DNA of 64,000 bases. Source: Fictibacillus nanhaiensis. Its GTDB lineage: Bacteria > Bacillota > Bacilli > Bacillales > Fictibacillaceae. The DNA lies in contig NZ_JAMBOD010000001.1 in assembly GCF_023715445.1 (NCBI RefSeq), positions 620,001 through 684,000 on the forward strand, in the 5' to 3' direction. The notes beneath the pieces were generated by a model. That model was not told the origin of the DNA, made no database searches, and worked only from the letters and a program-made list of their open reading frames with translations. A program made the position numbers and the translations under genes. This document shows positions 54,224 to 64,000 of the stretch, piece after piece; within the stretch, counting starts at the first letter, position 1; every line of letters starts with the position of its first letter.

Positions 54224-54868
54224 TTAAAGTATTTCGTCGTGTGCGAGTTCAACAAAAGCTTTAGTAATATTGGTCTTCGTAATCCTTCCAACTACTTCAA
54301 GACCTGTTTCGTTCTGTGAATGTTTAACAACCGGCAGCCCGTCAATCTGTTTACCAATAAGAATATGGGCGATATCTAGTAAGAAGTCTTCCTTAAAACA
54401 ATACGTTATATTAGGCATTCTTGTCATGATAATGTTAATTGGAATACTATTTATTTCTTGTTTCCCCATACTGGCTCTCAATAAATCTTTTCGTGAAACA
54501 ACCCCTGCAAGGTGTCCGTTTTTATTTATGATGAACAGAGTCCCCACATCTTCTAAAAACATGGTGCAGATTGCCTCATAAACAGTTGCAGAGTCTTGAA
54601 CGACCACCGGCATAGAAGTAAATTCGGCAACTTTAATCTTTTTAATTTTTTCCGTCAAAAGCTGTGAACCAGTTTTTCCTGTGTAAAAGTATCCAACCCT
54701 CGGACGGGCATCCAGATACCCTGCCATCGTTAAAATAGCAAGATCTGGTCTAAGGGTTGCACGTGTCAGGTCAAGCTGGTCGGCGATTTGTTCTCCTGTA
54801 ATAGGTCCATTATCTTTTACAATCTCAATTATCTTCTGCTGCCTTTTGTTCAGTTCGATTTTGTACAC
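54224..54868 (-). CDS. ccpN: CcpN, catabolite repressor of gluconeogenic genes
   Basis: About 214 residues. Winged helix-turn-helix (about 5-65: [23 protein letters not shown]), then two CBS domains that bind ATP/ADP. CcpN represses gapB and pckA when glycolysis runs. Start uncertain: GTG 54868 aligns with the B. subtilis protein (next residues -YKIELNKRQ against -STIELNKRQ) but the AAAAGG site is very close. The frame stays open to an ATG at 54907, which overlaps likely promoter sequence. Confidence 0.9.
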   Translation of the reverse strand: MYKIELNKRQQKIIEIVKDNGPITGEQIADQLDLTRATLRPDLAILTMAGYLDARPRVGYFYTGKTGSQLLTEKIKKIKVAEFTSMPVVVQDSATVYEAICTMFLEDVGTLFIINKNGHLAGVVSRKDLLRASMGKQEINSIPINIIMTRMPNITYCFKEDFLLDIAHILIGKQIDGLPVVKHSQNETGLEVVGRITKTNITKAFVELAHDEIL

Positions 54869-54939
54869 CACCTTTTGCTGCATCAAATGTGTTATACTTA
54901 TTTTCATTATTATAACTCAATTAGAAATAAATGCGAAAC

Positions 54940-54974
54940 AAAAAAACTGTAAAGAAAATTCTTTACAGTTTTTT
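54940..54974. terminator. Terminator of recO
   Basis: Ten-pair stem AACTGTAAAG/CTTTACAGTT, six-base loop, T runs on both strands. Confidence 0.9.
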
Positions 54975-54976
54975 AT

Positions 54977-55720
54977 CTAGGATAGATCATCTAATTGTCT
55001 TAAAAATTTCTTCGATTTTAAATATAAGCCTGAGTACTCATCCATGTACGCGTCAAACACCATCCTCAGTTCTATTTTTGTCTCTTTTTTTAACGAAACA
55101 TTTCCAAGTCGGGCAAGATCCAGATGATAAAACATGTTTAACAGCCTTGCAGCTCCCTTAGATATATTGATTCGATAAGGATCTTTATAAGAGCATTTTT
55201 CACAAAGAAAACCGCCTTCTCCGATAGAAAAAGAAAAATTTCCTTCCGGAGTATGACAGGAGACACATCGGCTTAATTCCGGAACAATTCCTGCTGTTTT
55301 CATCATTTTTATTTCGAATAAAAAAGTGATAACTTCAGGATCAATCCCATGATTAATATATTCTAAAGCTTGTTTCAGCCAGCCAAACAAGTCAGGCTTC
55401 AGTTCATCCTCAGATGTATAACGGTCAAGCAGCTCTGCCAGATAAGCTGCATATGCAGTTTTTATCAGATCTTCGCGTATCTTTCTAAACGAAGAAAGCG
55501 CTTCACCTTGTTGCAGCGTACCTAATCCTCTGCCTCTTTGAAAAACAAATATTCCGTATGTAAAAAGCTGCGTAATGGAAGTAAAGCGGCTTTTAGGTTT
55601 TTTCGCTCCCCTTGCCATTACGCCGATCTTGCCAAGTTCCTTTGTATACAGTGTAATAATTATATTTGATTCACCATACGGAACGGTTTTAATGACTATT
55701 CCTTCCACTTTATAAAGCAA
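54977..55720 (-). CDS. recO: DNA repair protein RecO
   Basis: 247 residues from TTG 55720. This start aligns with B. subtilis RecO (L-x-x-K-x-EGIV) and has AGGGTGGTG six to eight bases upstream; two GTG codons just before overlap that site. OB-fold N-terminal domain, helical middle, zinc site CVSCHTPEG ... CEKCS near 155-185. RecO loads RecA with RecR onto SSB-coated DNA. Confidence 0.94.
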   Translation of the reverse strand: MLYKVEGIVIKTVPYGESNIIITLYTKELGKIGVMARGAKKPKSRFTSITQLFTYGIFVFQRGRGLGTLQQGEALSSFRKIREDLIKTAYAAYLAELLDRYTSEDELKPDLFGWLKQALEYINHGIDPEVITFLFEIKMMKTAGIVPELSRCVSCHTPEGNFSFSIGEGGFLCEKCSYKDPYRINISKGAARLLNMFYHLDLARLGNVSLKKETKIELRMVFDAYMDEYSGLYLKSKKFLRQLDDLS

Positions 55721-55759
55721 GGTATTCACCACCCTGAAGTAAGAAGGCCCCTTAGTTAA

Positions 55760-55903
55760 TTAATGTAATGGAGGTTCCTCGAGAGACTCTTCGTAAGGAA
55801 TAACTGCCGATAATGCTGTTATTTCATGGTCAAACTCTTTGTATAACAAATAGGTATCAATATTGCCCGTTTCACAGAATACTTTCCAAGTAAATTCTTT
55901 CAT
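55760..55903 (-). CDS. yqzL: YqzL-like small protein, 47 residues
   Basis: A 47-residue frame (MKEFTWKVFCETGNID start) behind AAAGGTG, lying between era and recO exactly where B. subtilis has yqzL. The TWKVF-x-x-TGNIDTYLL pattern matches that family as I recall it. Acidic C-terminus. Function unknown. Confidence 0.88.
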   Translation of the reverse strand: MKEFTWKVFCETGNIDTYLLYKEFDHEITALSAVIPYEESLEEPPLH

Positions 55904-56003
55904 GCTTTGGACACACCTTTCTATTTGTTTTTTCTCCTGATATAACTAGGTTCACCTTAAACATTGTTTTCATGTGAAGGAAATATTAACAGTTTTTTAC
56001 TGA

Positions 56004-57318
<1,315 letters not shown>

Positions 57319-57690
57319 TTAGCTTTCTATACTTTTTAATAGAGGTTCAATAAAGAGCAGTATACCGATTATAACAGCAAATATTGAAAAAACCAAAACT
57401 GCACCTGCAGCTGCATCTTTAGCCTGCTTAGCAAATGGATGGCTCTCCAATGTTATCAGGTCTACCGTTTTTTCAATTGCTGTATTTATAAGTTCCAATG
57501 CAAGGACAATTCCTATAACAATCAGCAAGATAATCATACGTAAATTTGAAAAATCAAGTGAAATCGCCGTCAAAATAACGATTATACTTATTATGCAGTG
57601 AACCCTGAAGTTTAGCTCACTTTTATATGTTGCGGTGATTCCTGAAAAAGCAAAACCAAAACTAGCGAAAAACTTTTTCCAGGCAATCAT
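57319..57690 (-). CDS. dgkA: Undecaprenol/diacylglycerol kinase family protein
   Basis: 123 residues, three membrane helices, signature [15 protein letters not shown] near 65-80 and [14 protein letters not shown]. In Gram-positive bacteria this family (DgkA) phosphorylates undecaprenol. ATGA junction with ybeY (four-base overlap). Confidence 0.94.
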   Translation of the reverse strand: MIAWKKFFASFGFAFSGITATYKSELNFRVHCIISIIVILTAISLDFSNLRMIILLIVIGIVLALELINTAIEKTVDLITLESHPFAKQAKDAAAGAVLVFSIFAVIIGILLFIEPLLKSIES

Positions 57691-58154
57691 CTTTTTAATC
57701 CATACTGCTCCAAGATTTCTTCTTGTCTGCCAAACATTGCTTTCTCATCTTCCTCGTTCATGTGATCGTATCCCAGCAGGTGAAGAAAACCGTGGACAGC
57801 AAGAAAACCCATTTCACGTTCAATGGAATGTCCATATTCTTCTGCCTGCTCTTTCGCCACATCTAAACAGATAATAATATCTCCCAGGAACCTCGTTTCT
57901 TCCCCGCCGATAATCTCTGTTTCATCTTCACCCATTTCTTCCATAGCAAAAGAAATTACATCTGTCACACTGTCTTTTTGTCTGTACTCACTATTAATTT
58001 CTTGAATTCTTTCTTTAGTCACGATCGTTACGGATACTTCAGCAGGTCCTGTTTCTTCCATCTCAGCTGCTTTTTCCAGAACTTTTGTTAATAGCTCTTG
58101 GAATTCTGTATGGTTTTCATCAATTTCGTTTAAATACTCAACATGTAACCTCAT
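57687..58154 (-). CDS. ybeY: Endoribonuclease YbeY
   Basis: 155 residues. The zinc motif [11 protein letters not shown] is near 120-130. Processes 16S rRNA 3' ends and takes part in ribosome quality control. Four-base overlaps with yqfF and dgkA. Confidence 0.96.
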   Translation of the reverse strand: MRLHVEYLNEIDENHTEFQELLTKVLEKAAEMEETGPAEVSVTIVTKERIQEINSEYRQKDSVTDVISFAMEEMGEDETEIIGGEETRFLGDIIICLDVAKEQAEEYGHSIEREMGFLAVHGFLHLLGYDHMNEEDEKAMFGRQEEILEQYGLKR

Positions 58155-60268
58155 TCTTTTTCCACCTTTTTCTCTTCAGGGTACTCAATTCTGGAGTGAA
58201 AAATCCCTTGAAGAGTTTCTGTTAATGTTTTTGCTACTGTATCCAGCTCTTTAAGCGTGATGTCACACTCATCAAACTGGCCATCTTCAAGTCTCTCATT
58301 AATTATTTTTCGAATGATCTGGTCTATTTTTACCGGTGTAGGCTTTGATAGAGATCTCACTGCCGCTTCAACCGCATCTGAAATTCCGATAATAGCAACT
58401 TCCTTTGTTTGAGCTTTTGGCCCTGGATAGCGGAAATCAGATTCGGAAACTTCTTTCTCTGTAAGCTTAGTAGCTTTGTGATAGAAAAATTTCAGCAGTG
58501 TTGTTCCATGATGCTGTTCTGCTATATCAATAATTTCTTTAGGTATCTTGTCTGCACGAAGCATGTCCGCTCCATCATAAGGATGGGCAGTAATGATTGT
58601 TTTACTTAACTGAGGCGCGATCTTATCATGCGGATTCTCCATGTTCATCTGATTCTCGATAAAGAAATGCGGTCTTTTTGTTTTACCGACATCATGATAG
58701 TAAGACCCTACTCTAGCAAGCAATCCGTTTGCACCGATCGATTCACAAGCAGCTTCTGAAAGGTTGGCCACCATGATGCTATGGTGATACGTCCCTGGAG
58801 CCTCCATTAGCACTTTTCGTAATATCGGATGGTTCGGATTCGACAATTCAATCAGCTTTGTTACTGACAATATATTAAATGATGATTCAATAACAGGAAG
58901 GAGCCCTAAAGTCAATACTGCAGAAATAAAACCAGACAATGCTGCACATCCAAGATCTAACCCGATCTGCCAGGAAGTGAATTTCCCATTCTGAAGCAAA
59001 AGGACACTCGCTACTGTTAGGATGGCTATAAAAGATACGAAAAATCCAGCTTGCAGAATTTTGGCCCTCTGCTGTGCTTTCCCAAGGAATACGATGCCTG
59101 CTACTCCATTGAACAGAACATAAAGACTCATAATAAAATTAAAGTTACCTGTTGTCTGTTCATTAAATATAAGAGCCGCGCTCAATGCAAAAATAACCGA
59201 TGAAACAACGGCTAGTTCTTCATTAAACAGCATTTTAATCATCATAGCACCAGCTGCTACAGGTACGAGATACATTAAGCTGTTCAAACCAATCTCCGTG
59301 CTAATGCTAATTAATTTCATCACAACGAGAGTCAGTGTAAACAACAGTGCATAGATGGTCACATACTTTCTGAAATGCTCTTTCTCCCGTTCTTCTTTCA
59401 TGAAATAATAGAGCCCAGCCATTACGACAACTACAAAGATAAACAGACCGTAATAAGGATAGGTTTTCATTTCTTGATCGAGCAAGCCGACAATTTTTAA
59501 CCTGTCATAAATTTCAGGGGTAATTACAGCACCGCTCTTAACTAAAACTTCTCCTTCTCTTATGACAACTTCCTCAACTTTATCTCTGGCTTCTTTTCGT
59601 TTTTGCCTTGTTTTTTCAGTATCGAGAGTCCGGTTAGCAATAATAAAGGTTCTTGTTATTTCTTCTGTAGCGTTCCTGAGGGAGTAGGACAAATTTCCAT
59701 TTTCCCGGATAAGTCTTACCGCTTCATCTCTTTTTCCATCTACCTCTTCAACCATGATCGGGGCTTCTAGTACACTGTTTACGACATCAGGGCCGAGGTT
59801 TTTTACACTTGTTAATTGAGTTTCGGTTGCTTGAAACAAAGTAATAAACGTCTCATTGGAAATTTCTGATGTATCTATGTAATCCTCGAGCTGATCGATC
59901 TTTTGCTTATCCGTTGAAAGTGGTTCATCATCCTTTTTCTTTTCTTCTGTTTTATTTATTGAAATGATTACATTTATTAATTCTCTCATTGCATCAGCCT
60001 GAGTAAATGCGATGTCTTTATTAAACGTGTATTCATTTTTTACGTTTTCTTCAGCAAGTCTTTTTCTTGCTTCTGTTTGTTCTTCTAGCGGTATCGTGAT
60101 CGGGGACTGAATATCCCGTGGAGCACGCTCATAAATGGTAACATCCACGACATTTGGGGTAACATTGCTGACTAATATAGCAAATAAGATAATCCCCATA
60201 ACAATAAATGATACGGTTGATACACTTAAACGAAAGTAATTTGAAAGGATGTGCCTCAAGTTGGCCAA
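58151..60268 (-). CDS. yqfF: HD-domain 7TM cyclic-di-AMP phosphodiesterase (PgpH/YqfF)
   Basis: 705 residues from TTG 60268 with AAGGAG upstream. N-terminal membrane helix, extracellular 7TMR-HDED domain (about 50-275), seven membrane helices (about 280-460), and a cytoplasmic HD domain with [10 protein letters not shown] near 527 and the preceding HH. PgpH enzymes hydrolyse c-di-AMP. Confidence 0.95.
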   Translation of the reverse strand: MANLRHILSNYFRLSVSTVSFIVMGIILFAILVSNVTPNVVDVTIYERAPRDIQSPITIPLEEQTEARKRLAEENVKNEYTFNKDIAFTQADAMRELINVIISINKTEEKKKDDEPLSTDKQKIDQLEDYIDTSEISNETFITLFQATETQLTSVKNLGPDVVNSVLEAPIMVEEVDGKRDEAVRLIRENGNLSYSLRNATEEITRTFIIANRTLDTEKTRQKRKEARDKVEEVVIREGEVLVKSGAVITPEIYDRLKIVGLLDQEMKTYPYYGLFIFVVVVMAGLYYFMKEEREKEHFRKYVTIYALLFTLTLVVMKLISISTEIGLNSLMYLVPVAAGAMMIKMLFNEELAVVSSVIFALSAALIFNEQTTGNFNFIMSLYVLFNGVAGIVFLGKAQQRAKILQAGFFVSFIAILTVASVLLLQNGKFTSWQIGLDLGCAALSGFISAVLTLGLLPVIESSFNILSVTKLIELSNPNHPILRKVLMEAPGTYHHSIMVANLSEAACESIGANGLLARVGSYYHDVGKTKRPHFFIENQMNMENPHDKIAPQLSKTIITAHPYDGADMLRADKIPKEIIDIAEQHHGTTLLKFFYHKATKLTEKEVSESDFRYPGPKAQTKEVAIIGISDAVEAAVRSLSKPTPVKIDQIIRKIINERLEDGQFDECDITLKELDTVAKTLTETLQGIFHSRIEYPEEKKVEKE

Positions 60269-60343
60269 ACGCTACCACTCCTTAAACTGTGAATCCTATA
60301 CTAATCTTAGCAAAAGTTGGACAAATATGGTACTTTATAAAAC

Positions 60344-60374
60344 AAAAAGGGCTCCCCTAACAGAGGAGTCCTTA
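60344..60374 (-). terminator. Terminator of phoH
   Basis: AAGGACTCC pairs with GGAGCCCTT (one mismatch), loop of about eight, T5 on the minus strand. Confidence 0.8.
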
Positions 60375-61343
60375 GTTTTCGTATGTTTCATATGCTTCAA
60401 TAATCTTCTGTACTAGAGGATGTCTTACAACATCAAGCTGTTTTAAGTATATAAAATCAATTCCATTGACGCCTTCTAATCTTTTTTCAGTAACCTTCAA
60501 TCCGGACTCTTTGCCTCTAGGAAGATCTATCTGTGTAAGGTCGCCTGTTATTACCATCTTTGAACCGAAACCTAGACGAGTCAGAAACATTTTCATTTGT
60601 TCCGGTGTCGTATTTTGGGCTTCGTCCAGAATCACAAAACTTTCATCAAGAGTACGACCTCTCATATAAGCTAGAGGAGCAATTTCAATCGTACCGCGCT
60701 CAATCAGCCTCTCTGTGTGTTCAGCACCAAGAAGGTCATGCAGCGCATCATAAAGAGGGCGCAGGTACGGATCGACTTTTTCTTTTAAATCACCTGGTAA
60801 AAACCCAAGGCTCTCTCCCGCTTCTACAGCTGGACGCGTAAGTACAATCTTTTTTATCTTCCCGTCTTTTAGGGCATTTACCGCCATTACTACTGCAAGA
60901 TATGTTTTCCCAGTCCCAGCAGGACCGATGCCAAATACGAGGTCTCGTTTTCTCATGGCCTGTACATAATGCCTTTGACCCAGCGTTTTTACCCGAATGG
61001 GCTTTCCTTTTGCAGTTACTGCGATGTCTTCTTCATATAACTCACTTAATTCATCAAGCATATTCTTTTCTGCAAGCTGAACAGCATAAACAATATCCCT
61101 TTCAGAGATCTTTATGCCCTTGCGCACTAGTTTCAGAAGTACTGACAGAGTCTCTTCAACCATCTCGGATTTTGCGAGCTCTCCAGTAACTAAAATTTCT
61201 TCCCCACGTGTGACTATACCTACGTTGAGCTTGTGTTCGATGACCTTTAAAAAAGCATCGTTCGGCCCAAATAGAGAAGCGGCTTCTGTTGTATTTTCGA
61301 GTTGTAATGAATTAAGTCTTTTCGTTTCTGACAAACTACTCAT
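60372..61343 (-). CDS. phoH: PhoH family ATPase
   Basis: 323 residues. N-terminal KH-like region, then a P-loop ATPase: Walker A GPAGTGKT near 139-146, Walker B FVILDEAQNTT near 235. PhoH/YbeZ acts with YbeY in RNA metabolism, and ybeY lies downstream here. ATGA overlap with yqfD. Confidence 0.95.
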   Translation of the reverse strand: MSSLSETKRLNSLQLENTTEAASLFGPNDAFLKVIEHKLNVGIVTRGEEILVTGELAKSEMVEETLSVLLKLVRKGIKISERDIVYAVQLAEKNMLDELSELYEEDIAVTAKGKPIRVKTLGQRHYVQAMRKRDLVFGIGPAGTGKTYLAVVMAVNALKDGKIKKIVLTRPAVEAGESLGFLPGDLKEKVDPYLRPLYDALHDLLGAEHTERLIERGTIEIAPLAYMRGRTLDESFVILDEAQNTTPEQMKMFLTRLGFGSKMVITGDLTQIDLPRGKESGLKVTEKRLEGVNGIDFIYLKQLDVVRHPLVQKIIEAYETYEN

Positions 61344-62536
61344 TCTCCTTGTTGGATAGGTATAGGTTGTTCAGATGCAATATTTTCAATTACTTGGTAG
61401 AGCATCGTCAATTTAACTTTACCATTCGAGACCTTTTGTTGCCAAACTTTTTCACCTTTAATTTTTGCATCTTCAGGCAGTTTTTTCAGCAATTCTTTTT
61501 TAGCCATCTTTTTCCCCACTTCAATCGCCTCGGCTTTTGTATAGGAACGCTTTACACCGTCAGTTTCCCTAATTTCTTTCTTTAAATAGGAAACAGGCAT
61601 CTTCCATTTGGCTAAATAAAGAGGTGTTTCATTTAGTGTTTCCGTTTTATCCTGAAATTCTCCATCAGAAATACCGTATATAGGAACATCCCAGCCAAAA
61701 AGGGAGATATAGTGTTTATTTTTAAATTTCCCTGTGTATGTCTGAAAGGAAGTATTTAAAGGGATTTCTACTTTTGTTTCATACCAGACTTCTCCTAAAA
61801 TTTCCCCTTTGGCACTCACAAGTTCAGGTTTTTTTTCTTTGCCGATAAAGCCTGATACGAGCAAAGAACCTTTTTGCACATAGTCATTTACCGTAACGAC
61901 GGGTTGTCCTTTTTCAACGAATAAGGAGTGGATAACTGCTTGTTTTGTTGCAACTAGATGCCTCGGGCCAGTAGTTGGGTTTGCCTTAGGAATTTCCTTT
62001 TCAACCACTTCAAACTGATAGGAAGTTCCATGCTGAGTAACACCTATCCACGTAACATTACCCATTTTTTCTGTCAGCTGCCGCTGGATCTCTCTTACGT
62101 TAGGAAGAAGAAATATAAATTTCCCCTTTGTAACACCTATTTCTAATGCTGCTTTTCTAAGTTCATATTCCGTTTTAGGATTAGCCCCTATAACGTTAAT
62201 ATTCCAAATCATGTTAGATAATAAGAAAAGAACAAAAATAAATGATGCCATGCCTAATATAAAGCCGTTTCTTTTCCACATTTTCTTTAGAAGAAATGGA
62301 GTCCCCATCTTTTCTTTGATTCTAATCTTTAATTTATTCTCCTTTAAAATCGCTTTTGCTTTCCGGATATCTGAAACAGAGATGGACACATGTACATGCT
62401 CACTGTCGAGGGGTTTAATATCCCATATTTTTATGCCTGACTGGATACAAGTATTGATGAATGAGCTTGTATCTTGTCCAATAATTTCCATTCTTACATA
62501 ACCTTTAAGTTTATTGTTCCATTTGCTTTTCATCAT
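61340..62536 (-). CDS. yqfD: Sporulation protein YqfD
   Basis: 398 residues. One membrane segment near 93-113 follows a cytoplasmic N-terminus. The extracytoplasmic part has a POTRA-like and beta-rich region (EVVEKEIPKANP onward). B. subtilis yqfD is sigma-E controlled and needed for normal sporulation. GGAGGG before ATG. Lies 24 bases after yqfC. Confidence 0.93.
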   Translation of the reverse strand: MMKSKWNNKLKGYVRMEIIGQDTSSFINTCIQSGIKIWDIKPLDSEHVHVSISVSDIRKAKAILKENKLKIRIKEKMGTPFLLKKMWKRNGFILGMASFIFVLFLLSNMIWNINVIGANPKTEYELRKAALEIGVTKGKFIFLLPNVREIQRQLTEKMGNVTWIGVTQHGTSYQFEVVEKEIPKANPTTGPRHLVATKQAVIHSLFVEKGQPVVTVNDYVQKGSLLVSGFIGKEKKPELVSAKGEILGEVWYETKVEIPLNTSFQTYTGKFKNKHYISLFGWDVPIYGISDGEFQDKTETLNETPLYLAKWKMPVSYLKKEIRETDGVKRSYTKAEAIEVGKKMAKKELLKKLPEDAKIKGEKVWQQKVSNGKVKLTMLYQVIENIASEQPIPIQQGE

Positions 62537-62559
62537 GTCCCTCCATATCCAAGAAAGTG

Positions 62560-62841
62560 TTACACATCGTCAAAGTCAACTGAAGAAATTGTCCCTTCCA
62601 GTAAGATCTCTTCGGGGAGAATGGTCTTAATTACAAATTCTCTCCCCTTTATGACGAGCGTTCCTTGTTTTAATTTAAGTGTAAGCTGCTCATTGGAGAA
62701 CGCTTTAACACCTCTGTGATTTTCTATATATATGTGCAGTTGTCCAATCATTGTTATCCGGGGTAGATCCATAACAACATCCGCTGGTAGTTCAAGGTTC
62801 TGCATCATCCATTTGCTTACTTGCTGCCGCAATTTGCCCAT
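62560..62841 (-). CDS. yqfC: Sporulation protein YqfC
   Basis: 93 residues from ATG 62841, same length as the B. subtilis protein. YabP/YqfC-like fold: LELPADVVMDLPRITMIGQ then beta strands (TLVIKGREFVIK). Its Shine-Dalgarno (GAGAGAGGGGG) is the 3' arm of a hairpin, and T7 lies between site and start codon. Confidence 0.93.
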   Translation of the reverse strand: MGKLRQQVSKWMMQNLELPADVVMDLPRITMIGQLHIYIENHRGVKAFSNEQLTLKLKQGTLVIKGREFVIKTILPEEILLEGTISSVDFDDV

Positions 62842-62879
62842 AAAAAAACCCCCTCTCTCCATTTTTATGAGAGAAGGGG
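62842..62879 (-). terminator. Terminator-like hairpin covering the yqfC ribosome site
   Basis: On the minus strand CCCCTTCTCTC pairs with GAGAGAGGGG (one bulged base), followed by GTTTTTTT and then the yqfC ATG. It can end yqfB-floA transcripts; in read-through RNA it would hide the yqfC ribosome site. Confidence 0.8.
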
Positions 62880-62908
62880 TCAAACTATCACACTATTTCA
62901 ATGCAGAT

Positions 62909-63340
62909 TTACTTTTCATGCAATCGCTGCAAGGCCTTAGGTTTTGCAAGAATTTCTGACCAGATTACTGCTTTTTGGAGTTCTTTTTGATCTGCCTTAA
63001 AGGATCCCATTATAGCTTCCTCTTTATCCTGGTAGCGATGGGATGCATTTTTTTGTTTCATATTCTCATAACGCCTGTTTATAGTTTCAGTCCTTTGATC
63101 TTGCTTTTCGGTTGTTATAATACTTTTTGTATCAGAAAGATTTCCTGTTTCAGCTGCTGGAACGCCGAATGGGGATATCGTCTGTTTTGGCTGTTTACTT
63201 ACCCGTTTTGTTTGAACAGGTCTGTTTGTGTTTTTTGTTTCAATCATTCTTTTGAAGAAACTGTATATACCACCAGCGATAAGGATGACAAAAAAGATAT
63301 TTGCAATCAATAATTCAATAATCGCTTCAATGATATTCAT
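62909..63340 (-). CDS. yqfB: YqfB, membrane-anchored hypothetical protein
   Basis: 143 residues: one N-terminal membrane segment (about 5-28), then a basic, Gln/Thr/Lys-rich region without motifs. It starts two bases after the floA stop, as in B. subtilis where yqfB follows floA. Function unknown; it may work with the FloA membrane domains. Confidence 0.85.
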   Translation of the reverse strand: MNIIEAIIELLIANIFFVILIAGGIYSFFKRMIETKNTNRPVQTKRVSKQPKQTISPFGVPAAETGNLSDTKSIITTEKQDQRTETINRRYENMKQKNASHRYQDKEEAIMGSFKADQKELQKAVIWSEILAKPKALQRLHEK

Positions 63341-63342
63341 GC

Positions 63343-64000
63343 TTATAGTTTCCGCCCTTTATCATCATTATCTTTCTCAGGGTTTGATGATTTGCTGATG
63401 GATTCACGCATTGTGGTATCTGCCATGATATTCTTCATATTCATATAATCCATAAAGCCCATATTGCCGGAACGGAGTGCTTCTGCTAATGCCATAGGCA
63501 CTTCAGCCTCTGCTTCAACAACTTTCGCTCTCATTTCCTGGACTCTGGCTTTCATTTCTTGTTCATTCGCTACGGCCATCGCACGTCTTTCTTCTGCTTT
63601 TGCTTGTGCAATGTTCTTATCTGCCATCGCTTGGTCAGTTTGCAGCTCTGCACCGATATTTTTTCCGATATCAATATCTGCAATATCGATCGATAGAATT
63701 TCAAATGCTGTTCCTGCATCCAAACCTTTTGCAAGGACTGTCTGTGAAATCAAGTCCGGGTTTTCAAGTACTTTTTTATGTGTTTCTGATGAACCGATCG
63801 TACTAACGATCCCCTCACCAACACGCGCAATGATCGTCTCTTCTCCCGCACCACCAACAAGACGATCGATGTTTGCTCGAACCGTAATTCTTGCTTTCGC
63901 TTTTACTTCAATTCCATCTAATGCTACCCCGGCAATAAATGGTGTTTCAATCACTTTGGGGTTTACGCTCATCTGTACAGCTTCAAGAACATCACGGCCA
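63343..64000 (-). CDS. floA: Flotillin-like protein FloA (5' end outside window)
   Basis: About 219 C-terminal residues are visible; the frame runs through the right edge (GRDVLEAVQ before the internal Met at 63972). SPFH-domain remainder ([23 protein letters not shown]), then the coiled coil rich in Ala/Glu ([18 protein letters not shown]). FloA scaffolds functional membrane microdomains. Confidence 0.96.
   Translation of the reverse strand, partial: GRDVLEAVQMSVNPKVIETPFIAGVALDGIEVKAKARITVRANIDRLVGGAGEETIIARVGEGIVSTIGSSETHKKVLENPDLISQTVLAKGLDAGTAFEILSIDIADIDIGKNIGAELQTDQAMADKNIAQAKAEERRAMAVANEQEMKARVQEMRAKVVEAEAEVPMALAEALRSGNMGFMDYMNMKNIMADTTMRESISKSSNPEKDNDDKGRKL

Noticed and set aside
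54868-54907. Extended N-terminus of CcpN from ATG 54907
   Set aside because: It has no Shine-Dalgarno and overlaps likely promoter sequence; the homologous protein begins near the GTG at 54868. The choice remains tentative.

Overview
The window is chromosomal DNA from a spore-forming member of the Bacillaceae. It is AT-rich by eye, has strong purine-rich ribosome binding sites and U-tailed hairpin terminators, and encodes sporulation and germination proteins (a SpoVAF-type GerA protein, YqfC, YqfD). From about 15 kb to the end the gene order is the Bacillus subtilis yqg-yqf block: pst, pbpA, yqgE, sodA, yqgC, yqfZ, ispG, yqfX, zur, yqfT, nfo, cshB, yqfQ, ispH, yqfO, trmK, cccA, sigA, dnaG, yqxD, yqfL, ccpN, recO, yqzL, era, cdd, dgkA, ybeY, yqfF, phoH, yqfD, yqfC, yqfB, floA. 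The genus is not certain; it differs from B. subtilis in several places. No prophage, IS element or CRISPR array was seen.

Layout. 1-6.5 kb holds the 5' part of a spore germination gene, an M42 peptidase, an unknown membrane-anchored protein, a HAD phosphatase, then a tightly packed run mobA / DUF92 membrane protein / yqgN and rpmG. 6.6-14.5 kb is the accessory highlight: a four-gene minus-strand operon encoding a GH15 glucoamylase, a sugar-nucleotidyltransferase fused to a phosphohexomutase-like domain, a GH57 branching enzyme fused to a GT4 glucan synthase, and a DUF4912 protein with an N-terminal helix-turn-helix. Together these look like a compact alpha-glucan making and breaking pathway that differs from the classical glgBCDAP operon. 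14.8-20.1 kb has two small envelope proteins and pstSCAB-phoU under a textbook PhoP box. 20.2-24.7 kb has a class B PBP, an MFS transporter and MnSOD.

24.8-25.6 kb is a six-tRNA cluster (Asn, Met, His, CAU-Ile2, Ser, Phe) containing a duplicated tRNA-Phe 5' fragment. 25.7-31.2 kb has yqgC, a Na/Pi cotransporter, DUF1189 and DUF1002 proteins, yqfZ and ispG. 31.4-37.9 kb concerns metals: a zinc ABC transporter plus zur behind a Zur box, and a separate manganese-type ABC operon behind an MntR-like box. 38-46 kb holds a purine-type permease, DNA/RNA maintenance genes, ispH, a repeat-rich intergenic element, yqfO, trmK and cccA. 46.6-49.5 kb is a two-gene fatty-acid activation and oxidation operon with a catabolite-repression site at its promoter. 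49.7-54.9 kb is the sigA-dnaG region and the CcpN/YqfL pair; glyQS, found next to recO in B. subtilis, is missing here. 55-64 kb is the dense recO-to-floA block, with floA cut by the window end.

Regulation visible in the sequence includes a four-repeat PhoP box (pst), a near-consensus Zur box (zinc operon), an MntR-type palindrome just downstream of a strong promoter (manganese operon), three catabolite-responsive-element candidates (glucan operon, cccA, fatty-acid operon), and hairpins placed between promoter and gene (ispH) or over a ribosome binding site (yqfC).
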